Shown: positions 1 to 5,514 of the stretch, in pieces
How the letters are laid out: the number at the start of each line of letters is the position of its first letter
Position numbering within the stretch: position 1 is the stretch's first letter
NCBI GenBank assembly: GCA_043736155.1
Contig: JAYTDA010000348.1
Location: forward strand, 1-6,735
Reading direction: 5' to 3'
DNA length: 6,735 nucleotides
Source of the DNA: JANNRR01 sp043736155
Lineage (GTDB): Bacteria; Pseudomonadota; Alphaproteobacteria; Rhodobacterales; Rhodobacteraceae
The notes under the pieces: generated by a model
Told to the model about the DNA's origin: nothing
Seen by the model: only the letters and a program-made list of their open reading frames with translations
The model's database searches: none
Position numbers and translations under genes: made by a program

Positions 1-1
1 T

Positions 2-85
2 CAGGTCGCAGAACTCCAAATCCGCGCCGCGATCCTCAACCGCTTCACAGCCCTCGGAACCCCAATCACGCAGCGCATGGTATGA
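2..85 (+). CDS. IS5-family (IS903-like) transposase, C-terminal end only
   Basis: Only the last 27 codons lie in the window, ending in TGA at 83-85; the start is off the left edge. The visible peptide runs QVAELQIRAAILNRFTALG and finishes TPITQRMV. This resembles the C-terminal tail of IS5-family IS903-group DDE transposases, where an ILNR-type motif with a following small-residue/Gly-Pro segment closes the protein. The stronger argument is context: 35 bases after the stop codon comes a 19-bp sequence whose reverse complement is very close to the IS903 terminal inverted repeat, the distance expected at the right end of such an element. The catalytic DDE residues are not visible, so whether the enzyme is intact cannot be judged. 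The family call relies on memory of these proteins and on the adjacent repeat. Confidence 0.7.
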   Translation, partial: QVAELQIRAAILNRFTALGTPITQRMV

Positions 86-120
86 CGCTCTTCGGGGAAA
101 GGGGAGCTGCGACCCCAACC

Positions 121-139
121 CGATTTATGCAACAAAGCC
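121..139 (-). repeat. Terminal inverted repeat of the IS903-like element
   Basis: Read on the minus strand this is GGCTTTGTTGCATAAATCG. It is almost the same as the 18-bp end of IS903 as I remember it (GGCTTTGTTGAATAAATC), with one difference at the base before ATAAATC. This is the transposase binding and cleavage site at the right end. The partner copy is outside the window. Confidence 0.75.
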
Positions 140-154
140 GGTGAAACCCACCAC
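140..154. repeat. Half of a REP-like palindrome, cut by the IS end
   Basis: The bases GGTGAAACCCACCAC match 14 of 15 positions of GGTGCAACCCACCAC, found on the minus strand of the complete repeat at 322-345. Only the ACCCACC arm and the loop are present; where the GGTGGGT arm should be, the IS terminal repeat begins. The simplest reading is that the IS inserted into the centre of a REP copy and the missing arm lies on the far side of the element. Confidence 0.55.
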
Positions 155-169
155 TTCTTGCCGCCCGAA

Positions 170-222
170 CCGGTAGGTATTAATGTGGCCATTCGTTCCA
201 TTAATGCCAACCCGGCCTTTTT
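170..222 (+). terminator. Possible intrinsic terminator hairpin
   Basis: An imperfect hairpin pairs ATTAATG (179-185) with CATTAAT (199-205) and continues outward through a G-U pair, G-C pairs, one mismatch and a bulge to CCGG at 170-173. The loop is 13 bases. Two C residues and five T residues (218-222) follow, as in a Rho-independent terminator on the plus strand. An alternative stem, TGGC(C)ATT with AATGCCA (186-193/203-209), overlaps it. The hairpin lies outside the IS, so it would have served whatever gene was upstream before the insertion. The outer stem is weak. Confidence 0.25.
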
Positions 223-278
223 ACCCGGACAATGACGGATAAAATCACACCCGCTGCTTAACTTTCCTGAAAACACAC

Positions 279-300
279 GCAGGGTGGGTGCCAACCCACC
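279..300 (+). repeat. REP-like palindrome, copy 1
   Basis: The sequence is GCAGGGTGGG followed by TGCCAACCCACC. It contains a perfect 7-bp stem, GGTGGGT (283-289) with ACCCACC (294-300), around a four-base loop GCCA. It is in the same orientation as the copy at 923-945 and inverted relative to the copy at 322-345. Repeats of this type are usually mobilised in trans by RAYT transposases, and a RAYT gene lies next to it. Confidence 0.75.
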
Positions 301-321
301 ATCTGTTTTCACCCGAACGGA

Positions 322-345
322 GGTGGTGGGTTGCACCCACCCTAC
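322..345 (-). repeat. REP-like palindrome, copy 2, overlapping the RAYT 3' end
   Basis: On the minus strand it reads GTAGGGTGGGTGCAACCCAC followed by CACC. The stem is GGTGGGT/ACCCACC (325-331/335-341) with a three-base loop. Its outer GTAGGG end contains the TAG stop codon of the RAYT gene (342-344). It faces copy 1 across a 24-base spacer and faces copy 3 across the RAYT gene. Confidence 0.8.
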
Positions 346-866
346 TCCCCGAATTGGCCTTCGGGCATGATGCCCGACCATTCCGGCTCCACCATTCCCC
401 GTGCACTATCGCGGTGGATCGACGAATAGGGCCAATCCGTCGCCCGCTCCACCAACCCGTGCTTCACCGGGTTGATCCAGCAATAGCGCCTGTGCGCCTC
501 AAGATCGGCCTGATCGCGGATGGGGTGATCCCGGAACCGCCTTTGCCAAATCCCCCGCTCTCCTTTGGCAAGCTTGCTTGCGCTTCGCGGCGCGGCGAGA
601 CCGACCGATTTGGCAAACCGCGTCTTGATCGCCTTCCACCGGGTCGCGTCATCGCTGTCGCCCGCTGGCAGCCTCCAGATCGCGTGCAAATGATCCGGCA
701 GCACCACCCATGCCAGAATCTCAAACGGCAATTCGGCGCGAGTCTGTCTGACGGCTGCCCGCAGGTGTTCGATCTTGTGGCACATCAGGCCGCCTCTCCG
801 CCGCGCCAGGGTGACGGTGAAGAAGATTGTGGCACCTGTTGCGTGCGGACGCAGATAGTTGGACAT
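342..866 (-). CDS. REP-associated tyrosine transposase (RAYT, Y1 HUH family)
   Basis: This 174-residue protein belongs to the single-strand DNA transposases related to IS200/IS605, the group thought to spread REP palindromes by a Tyr-DNA intermediate. The N-terminus (MSNYLRP, then IFFTVTLA at 14-21) is typical of the family. The metal-binding HUH motif is H59-L60-H61 within LPDHLHAIW. The catalytic tyrosine is Y128 in the RYCWINPVKHGLV segment, and the usual WPYSS motif follows at 145-149. Length and all key residues suggest an intact enzyme. The ATG at 866 was chosen because it gives the family N-terminus; the frame stays open upstream to 1076, but that extension runs through a REP copy and has no family similarity. 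No clear Shine-Dalgarno is seen. REP copies lie immediately after the stop codon and 57 bases before the start, inverted to each other. The segment around 109-114 (RRFRDH) differs from the FWEH or YWEH form I recall as usual. Confidence 0.9.
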   Translation of the reverse strand: MSNYLRPHATGATIFFTVTLARRRGGLMCHKIEHLRAAVRQTRAELPFEILAWVVLPDHLHAIWRLPAGDSDDATRWKAIKTRFAKSVGLAAPRSASKLAKGERGIWQRRFRDHPIRDQADLEAHRRYCWINPVKHGLVERATDWPYSSIHRDSARGMVEPEWSGIMPEGQFGE

Positions 867-922
867 GGCGAAGTGGAGCGGGGACAGGGTTAACGAAACC
901 TCGTGGGAGATGCCGAAAAATG

Positions 923-945
923 CGTAGGGTGGCTGCCAACCCACC
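923..945 (+). repeat. REP-like palindrome, copy 3, upstream of the RAYT gene
   Basis: The sequence CGTAGGGTGGCTGCCAACCC followed by ACC matches copy 1 apart from two substitutions, A for C before the GGG and C for G in the first arm. The second substitution leaves one mismatch in the GGTGGCT/ACCCACC stem; the loop is again GCCA. It is inverted relative to copy 2, so the GTAGGG ends of both point inward to the RAYT gene. The remaining bases between this repeat and the next gene (946-1041) hold nothing I recognise. Confidence 0.75.
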
Positions 946-1041
946 GCCCAATCAGCCCCATTCCCTAAAAAATCCTTAACGCGCCCCGCTAACCCTTTGA
1001 AGTCCCACACCGCGAAAATGTCCCGGCCCAGGACATCCCGC

Positions 1042-1494
1042 TTACCCCGCCATCGCCACCCTGAACCGCACGCCAAACAACGGCATCTCCTCCAGCCCCA
1101 TCGCGCGGTAGGCTTCCTGCGCCCCTTGGTTCCCCACCTGGGCGCTGATCGTCAGCCCCTCTGCCCCCTCACCCCGGCTGACCTCTGCTGCCGCTGCGAT
1201 CAGGGCGCGGCCGATCCCGGCCCGTCTGCGCCATTCGACGACGAACAGGTGGTGGATATCGTGGCTGGCACCGCCACTGACCAGATTGGGGCGCGGCAGG
1301 ATCAGGGCATAGCCGACCAGCCCTTCCTCTTCGGCAGCGACCAGCACCTGGCCAAGGCCAAGGCCGAACAGCTGGTGGTGCAGCACGGGCAGGCTGGTGG
1401 TGGCCACTTCACCATGATACTGCGCCAGTGCGCGCAGCATCGCCAGCACTTGAGGTGTGTCATGCGGGGTGGCGGGGCGGATGGTCGGGGGCAT
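1042..1494 (-). CDS. GNAT-family N-acetyltransferase
   Basis: A 150-residue single-domain Gcn5-related acetyltransferase, predicted to move an acetyl group from acetyl-CoA to an unknown amine (metabolite, antibiotic or protein N-terminus) in the cytosol. The opening TIRPAT at 4-9 is the usual first strand of the fold. The acetyl-CoA pyrophosphate loop fits R-x-x-G-x-G at R90-G93-G95 after the strand HHLFVV (81-86), and the N122/Y129/G133 stretch (NQGAQEAYRAMGLEE) is the usual motif B region. The substrate cannot be told. Start choice: the minus strand has AAGGAG (complement of 1501-1506), then CCTATGATG; the second ATG (1494) sits 6 bases from it, the first (1497) only 3. A GTG at 1521 would place the AAGGAG inside the gene and is unlikely. 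It is divergent from polA. Confidence 0.88.
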   Translation of the reverse strand: MPPTIRPATPHDTPQVLAMLRALAQYHGEVATTSLPVLHHQLFGLGLGQVLVAAEEEGLVGYALILPRPNLVSGGASHDIHHLFVVEWRRRAGIGRALIAAAAEVSRGEGAEGLTISAQVGNQGAQEAYRAMGLEEMPLFGVRFRVAMAG

Positions 1495-1738
1495 CATAGG
1501 CTCCTTGGGGTTTTGGGCCACAAGGCAGCCGAACGTCCACCTTGCGGCGGATCACGGGTCGGTTCGGGGATTGCGAAACTGACCGGCCGCCTAAAGGGGC
1601 TCGGTAAAATACCACGGGGCGGGGCGGGTCAGTCTGGTCATGCGGACTGGATAGGGGCAGTGCGACCCGCTGTCAACGGACTGGCGAGGCCAGTGACTTC
1701 ATGGCATGAAAAGGCGGGTAGCGGCAGGGGGACAGATC
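1495..1738. promoter_or_regulatory. Divergent intergenic region between the GNAT gene and polA
   Basis: Both transcripts must start in or near these 244 bases. I see no convincing pair of -35 and -10 boxes; TAAAAT at 1605-1610 could be a -10 for polA, but the nearest -35-like CTGACC (1579-1584) is 20 bases away. Two inverted repeats lie near polA: GCGGGTC/GACCCGC (1624-1630/1664-1670) and ACTGGC/GCCAGT (1680-1685/1689-1694, loop GAG). They could be operator or mRNA leader structures, but neither is followed by a T-run and neither matches a site I know. Confidence 0.3.
1725..1731 (+). promoter_or_regulatory. Ribosome binding site of polA
   Basis: A purine-rich AGGGGGA stretch sits about 7 bases before the ATG at 1739. 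It decides the start: the in-frame ATG at 1706 has no comparable sequence in front of it and would add 11 residues (MKRRVAAGGQI) not expected in the family. Confidence 0.6.
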
Positions 1739-4546
1739 ATGGCGTTTGGCAAGGGGCATCACCTGCATCTGATCGACGGCTCTGCCTTCATCTTTCGCGC
1801 CTACCATGCGCTGCCGCCGTTGACGCGCAAGTCCGACGGGTTGCCTGTGGGGGCGGTGGCGGGGTTCTGCAACCTGATCTGGAGCGAGCTGTCGGTGGTC
1901 GGCAGCAAGACCGCCGCAACCCACATTGCCGTGGTGTTCGATGCCGGTGCCCATACCTTTCGCAACGACATGTATGACCAGTACAAGGCGAATCGCCCGC
2001 CGCTGCCCGAAGACCTGCGGCCACAGTTCCCGCTGACCCGCGCTGCCACCCGCGCCTTCAACGTCGCCTGTATCGAGATGCCGGGCTATGAGGCCGATGA
2101 CATCATGGCAACGCTGGCGCTGCAGGCGCAGGCGGCGGGTGGGGGCTGTACCATCATTTCATCGGACAAGGACCTGATGCAGCTGATCGGCCCCGGCATC
2201 GACATGTTCGACCCGATGAAGAACCGCTCGATCGGCCCGGATGAGGTGTTTGAAAAGTTCGGCGTTGATCCGGGCCGGGTGGTTGATGTGCAATCGCTGG
2301 CAGGCGACAGCGTGGACAATGTCCCGGGTGCCCCCGGGATCGGGCTGAAAACCGCGGCGCTGCTGATTCAGGAATATGGCGATCTGGACACACTGCTGGC
2401 GCGGGCGGCAGAGATCAGGCAACCGAAGCGCCGCGAGGCTTTGGTAGACAATGTGGCGCAGATTTTGCTGTCGCGCCAACTGGTGCAGCTGAAACGCGAT
2501 ACCCCGGTTCAGGTCGGCCTGGATGAGTTGGAGGTGCGCCAGCCCGACCCGGAAACCTTGCTGAAATTCCTGGCAGAGATGGAGTTTCGCACCCTGTCGG
2601 CCCGCATCGCCACCAAGCTGAAGGTCGCAGCCCCGGTGATATCCGAGGGCAAGGGCTACGAGGTGGTTGGCGCCCATGGAGAAACCGCAAGGCCCGAGGG
2701 CCTGCCCTTCAATCCCGATGGTTATACTTGCATCCGCGATGCGGAGACCCTGACGCACTGGATCACCAAGGCGCATGAACGCGGCTATCTGGCGGTCGAT
2801 ACCGAAACCACCAGTCTGGATGAAATGCGCGCCGAGATCGTGGGGATTTCGCTGAGTTCCGAGGCGGGTACCGCCGCTTATATCCCTGTTGGCCATCGCA
2901 AGGGGGCGGGGGATCTGTTCGGGTCAGATGCTTTGGCCGAAGGGCAGATGCCGCTGGATCAGGCACTGGCGCTGCTGCAGCCGCTGCTGGAAGACCCGGC
3001 TGTGCTGAAAATCGGCCAGAACATGAAATATGATGCCAAGATCTTTGCCCGGCTTGGCATCCGCGTCGCCCCGATCGATGACACCATGCTGATGTCCTAT
3101 GCGATGCATGCCGGTCTGCATAACCACGGCATGGATCATTTGTCGCAAACCTATCTTGGCCACAAACCGATTCCGATCAAGGCGTTGATCGGGTCTGGCA
3201 AGAGCGCCGTCACCTTTGACCGGGTCGCCATTGATCTGGCCACCCGCTATGCCGCCGAAGATGCTGATGTGACCCTAAGGCTGTGGCAGCATTTCAAACC
3301 GCTGTTGCACCGGGCGAAAGTCACCACGGTCTATGAAACCCTGGAACGCCCGCTGGTGCCGGTGTTGGCCGAGATGGAGATGGCGGGTATTCAAGTGGAC
3401 CGCGATACGCTGAGCCGGATGTCCAACGCCTTTGCCCAGAAAATGGCGGCGCTGGAGGCAGAGATTCACGCGCTTGCCGGTAGCCCGTTCAATGTCGGAT
3501 CGCCCAAGCAACTGGGTGAGATCCTGTTTGACAAGATGGGCCTGCCCGGCGGCGAAAAGGGCAAGACCGGGGCCTATGCCACCGGGGCCGATGTGCTGGA
3601 GGATCTGGCCACCGAACACAAGCTGCCCGGAGTGGTGCTGGACTGGCGGCAACTGTCGAAACTGAAATCGACCTATACCGATGCGCTGCAGGACCATATC
3701 AACCCCGAAACCGGGCGGGTCCACACCTCCTATTCGATCTCTGGCGCGGTGACCGGGCGGCTGGCCTCCACCGATCCCAACCTGCAAAACATCCCGGTAC
3801 GGTCGGAAGAGGGGCGGCGCATCCGCGAAGCCTTCGTGGCACCCAAGGGCAAGGTGCTGGTATCGCTGGACTATTCGCAGATCGAATTGCGCATTCTGGC
3901 CCATATCGCCGATATCCCGGCACTGCAGGAAAGTTTCCGCCTGGGGCTGGACATCCATGCCATGACCGCGTCGGAAATGTTCAATGTGCCGCTGGACCAG
4001 ATGACACCCGATATCCGCCGTCAGGCCAAGGCGATCAACTTTGGCGTGATCTACGGCATTTCCGGCTTTGGCCTCGCCCGCAACCTGCGCATTCCCCGGG
4101 CCGAGGCGCAGGGGTTTATCGACCGGTATTTCGAGCGGTTTCCGGGGATCAAGGACTATATGGCCACCACCATCGCCTTTGCGCAAAAGCACGAATTTGT
4201 GCAGACCCTGTTTGGCCGCAAGATCCATACGACAGAGATCAACCAGAAAGGCCCGGCGCAGGGCTTTGCCAAACGCGCCGCGATCAATGCACCGATTCAG
4301 GGGACGGCGGCGGACGTGATCCGCCGGGCGATGATCCGGATGCCTGCCGCGATCAGGGGCATCCCGGCGAGGATGCTGCTGCAGGTCCATGACGAACTGC
4401 TGTTCGAGGTCGATGAAGCGGCTGCGGCAGATCTGATTGCCGCTGCGAAAGCCACGATGGAAGGCGCAGCCCATCCGGCGGTGAAGCTGAAGGTGCCGTT
4501 GATTGTCGAAGCCGGGCAAGGGCCGAACTGGGCCGCGGCGCATTGA
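1739..4546 (+). CDS. polA: DNA polymerase I
   Basis: A 935-residue PolA with all three domains, acting in Okazaki-fragment processing and repair synthesis. The 5' nuclease (about 1-290) shows D13 in LIDGSAF, YEADD at 117-121, SSDKD at 141-145 and a helix-hairpin-helix after GDSVDNVPG (from V195). The 3'-5' proofreading domain (about 335-520) has D354 and E356 (DTET), N428/D432 (NMKYD) and Y504/D508 (YAAED), so the DEDDy site is complete, unlike Taq-type enzymes. The polymerase domain (about 540-935) has motif A D711 (DYSQIELR), motif B R760-K764-F768-Y772 (RRQAKAINFGVIYG) and motif C H884-D885-E886 (VHDE). Numbering stays within a few residues of the E. coli enzyme. F768 matches the E. coli Phe that disfavours dideoxynucleotides. 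The gene begins at the ATG with AGGGGGA upstream, and its stop codon overlaps the next start. Confidence 0.98.
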   Translation: MAFGKGHHLHLIDGSAFIFRAYHALPPLTRKSDGLPVGAVAGFCNLIWSELSVVGSKTAATHIAVVFDAGAHTFRNDMYDQYKANRPPLPEDLRPQFPLTRAATRAFNVACIEMPGYEADDIMATLALQAQAAGGGCTIISSDKDLMQLIGPGIDMFDPMKNRSIGPDEVFEKFGVDPGRVVDVQSLAGDSVDNVPGAPGIGLKTAALLIQEYGDLDTLLARAAEIRQPKRREALVDNVAQILLSRQLVQLKRDTPVQVGLDELEVRQPDPETLLKFLAEMEFRTLSARIATKLKVAAPVISEGKGYEVVGAHGETARPEGLPFNPDGYTCIRDAETLTHWITKAHERGYLAVDTETTSLDEMRAEIVGISLSSEAGTAAYIPVGHRKGAGDLFGSDALAEGQMPLDQALALLQPLLEDPAVLKIGQNMKYDAKIFARLGIRVAPIDDTMLMSYAMHAGLHNHGMDHLSQTYLGHKPIPIKALIGSGKSAVTFDRVAIDLATRYAAEDADVTLRLWQHFKPLLHRAKVTTVYETLERPLVPVLAEMEMAGIQVDRDTLSRMSNAFAQKMAALEAEIHALAGSPFNVGSPKQLGEILFDKMGLPGGEKGKTGAYATGADVLEDLATEHKLPGVVLDWRQLSKLKSTYTDALQDHINPETGRVHTSYSISGAVTGRLASTDPNLQNIPVRSEEGRRIREAFVAPKGKVLVSLDYSQIELRILAHIADIPALQESFRLGLDIHAMTASEMFNVPLDQMTPDIRRQAKAINFGVIYGISGFGLARNLRIPRAEAQGFIDRYFERFPGIKDYMATTIAFAQKHEFVQTLFGRKIHTTEINQKGPAQGFAKRAAINAPIQGTAADVIRRAMIRMPAAIRGIPARMLLQVHDELLFEVDEAAAADLIAAAKATMEGAAHPAVKLKVPLIVEAGQGPNWAAAH

Positions 4547-5103
4547 TGACGCTGCCGTTTGATACCCCGGCGGCCTTTGCCGCATGGCTGGCCGAACACC
4601 ATGCGACCGAGCGTGAAGTGCTCGTTTTGATGTACAGAAAGGACAGCGGTATAGCCAGCATCACCTGGGAACAGGCGGTGATCGAAGCGCTGGTTTGGGG
4701 CTGGATCGACGGGGTGAAGCGGTCGGTGGATGCTGTCAGCTGGGTGCAGCGTTTCACCCCGCGCCGGGCGAAAAGCGGCTGGAGCCAGCGTAACCGCGAC
4801 CATGCCCTGCGGCTGATGGCTTCGGGGCGGATGCAGGCACCGGGGCTGGCGCAGGTCGAGGCGGCAAAGGCGGACGGGCGGTGGGATGCGGCCTATGCCG
4901 CCAAGGATTTCCAGATGCCGGAGGATTTTCTGGCGGCGCTGGCCGGGGCTTCGGCGACGGCACAGGCGCTATTTGCTGGACTGAACCGGCAGAATCAGTT
5001 TGCTTTGTACTATCGGCTGACCAGCGCCAAGCGGATTGAAACGCGGGTAAAGCGGGTTGCGGCGTTTGTCGCGATGATGGAGCGCGGCGAGCGGTTTTAT
5101 TGA
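4546..5103 (+). CDS. YdeI/OmpD-associated (OmdA) family protein
   Basis: A 185-residue soluble protein of the bacteriocin-protection YdeI or OmpD-associated family. Members have been linked to polymyxin or bacteriocin resistance, but the biochemical role is unknown, so none should be assumed. Family signs are the N-terminal AAWLAEHHATEREV segment, GWIDG at 52-56, and QRFTPRRAKSGWSQRN at 68-83, followed by GRMQAPGLAQVEAAKADGRW. The C-terminus ends LTSAKRIETRVKRVAAFVAMMERGERFY, the usual basic helix. No signal peptide or membrane helix is visible. The ATG at 4546 shares its A with the polA TGA (TGATG). There is no clear Shine-Dalgarno, so translation probably depends on ribosomes finishing polA. 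A TTG at 4543 is in frame but a less likely start. Confidence 0.88.
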   Translation: MTLPFDTPAAFAAWLAEHHATEREVLVLMYRKDSGIASITWEQAVIEALVWGWIDGVKRSVDAVSWVQRFTPRRAKSGWSQRNRDHALRLMASGRMQAPGLAQVEAAKADGRWDAAYAAKDFQMPEDFLAALAGASATAQALFAGLNRQNQFALYYRLTSAKRIETRVKRVAAFVAMMERGERFY

Positions 5104-5104
5104 C

Positions 5105-5140
5105 GGGGGAAAAGAAAGAGCCTCCGGCGGGGATATTTTT
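5105..5140. terminator. Likely bidirectional terminator between convergent genes
   Basis: The core CCTCCGGCGGGG (5121-5132) is preceded by an A-rich run (GGGGAAAAGAAAGAG) and followed by ATATTTTT. Read on either strand, a GC-rich core is thus followed by a T-rich tract, as expected between the YdeI-family gene (ending 5103) and the convergent DUF2798 gene (ending 5161). The core forms only about four base pairs, one of them G-U, so the hairpin is weak. I recall GCCTCCGGCGGGG-ATATTTTT as a recurrent motif after genes in Rhodobacterales genomes; that memory supports both the lineage guess and a role at gene ends. Confidence 0.5.
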
Positions 5141-5160
5141 GAACAGAAAATGAGTTGGGG

Positions 5161-5391
5161 TCAGGTTGCGGGTTGGGTCAGGCGGGCTACAATGCGGCGG
5201 ACCATCGGAGCCACCACCAGCACGACCGGAAAGGCGATGGCCCAGCAGATCACCCAGTTGGTCATCCAGATCTGCAGGAAGTGGTCAGCGAGGCCAAGGG
5301 CGCGCAACGTTGACAGGCCAGAGACCATTAAAGACATGAAACAGCTGAGAAAGAAGCCAAACAGGATCGGGGCCGCGCGGGGTGGAAACAT
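5161..5391 (-). CDS. DUF2798 family small membrane protein
   Basis: A 76-residue protein of unknown function with two predicted transmembrane helices. Helix 1 is about residues 8-30 (PILFGFFLSCFMSLMVSGL region) and helix 2 about 41-64 (IWMTNWVICWAIAFPVVLVV region). Arg65-Arg66 and Arg70 after helix 2 and Arg5 before helix 1 suggest that both ends face the cytoplasm. The SGLSTLRALGL stretch between the helices and the AFPVVLVVAPMVRR ending match the DUF2798 pattern as I remember it. The start is fixed by AAGGAG (complement of 5398-5403) six bases before the ATG; the frame extends upstream to 5466 but would then contain this site. The gene lies 123 bases downstream of the DUF1285 gene on the same strand, with its own good ribosome site. 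Any functional link to that neighbour is unproven. Confidence 0.8.
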   Translation of the reverse strand: MFPPRAAPILFGFFLSCFMSLMVSGLSTLRALGLADHFLQIWMTNWVICWAIAFPVVLVVAPMVRRIVARLTQPAT

Positions 5392-5397
5392 CGGGTT

Positions 5398-5403
5398 CTC
5401 CTT
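5398..5403 (-). promoter_or_regulatory. Ribosome binding site of the DUF2798 gene
   Basis: AAGGAG on the minus strand, separated from the ATG by the six bases AACCCG. It decides between the 76-residue protein and a 101-residue version starting at 5466. Confidence 0.8.
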
Positions 5404-5514
5404 TTGCCCGCCACCATGGCGCAGAGCGGTGACGGAGAAAAGGGGCGCGGCGCACAGGGCCAACATGCGTTCGTCGGTTCTGAGCGAATCGGCGGGTCCG
5501 GGCGGATCGGCGGC

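Larger units (their letters stand above)
1..139 (+). mobile_element. Right end of an IS903-like (IS5 family) insertion sequence
   Basis: The segment holds the transposase tail (stop at 85), a 35-base untranslated stretch and the terminal inverted repeat at 121-139. The element reads left to right and its outer edge is placed after base 139 (...CAACAAAGCC). The left end is outside the window. IS903-group elements normally make a 9-bp target duplication; if that holds here the right-hand copy is 140-148 (GGTGAAACC). The neighbouring bases belong to a REP-like palindrome, so the insertion site was probably that palindrome. Confidence 0.7.

Noticed and set aside
1..381. 126-residue minus-strand open frame across the IS end and REPs
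   Set aside because: It reads through the IS inverted repeat, the hairpin and two REP copies, and has no family similarity. The plus-strand transposase tail and the repeats explain the region.
288..893. 201-residue plus-strand open frame
   Set aside because: It is the antisense shadow of the RAYT gene, rich in Pro and Arg with no recognisable domain.
1..1041. CRISPR array or toxin-antitoxin reading of the repeat cluster
   Set aside because: There are only three full repeats with irregular spacing and alternating orientation, the repeats are hairpins of the REP type, and a RAYT gene accounts for them.
867..1076. N-terminal extension of the RAYT frame by 70 residues
   Set aside because: The extension translates a REP copy and intergenic DNA. 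The family N-terminus begins at the ATG at 866.
1706..1738. Earlier ATG for polA
   Set aside because: No ribosome site precedes it, and D13 of the 5' nuclease falls in the same place as in E. coli only if the ATG at 1739 is used.
997..1977. 326-residue plus-strand open frame over the GNAT gene and the start of polA
   Set aside because: It is antisense to the acetyltransferase and out of frame with polA; its composition (many His, Gln, Arg, Cys) is typical of a GC-rich shadow frame.
3275..4585. 436-residue minus-strand open frame inside polA
   Set aside because: It lies opposite well-conserved PolA motifs and has no recognisable fold. Long antisense frames are common in GC-rich genes.
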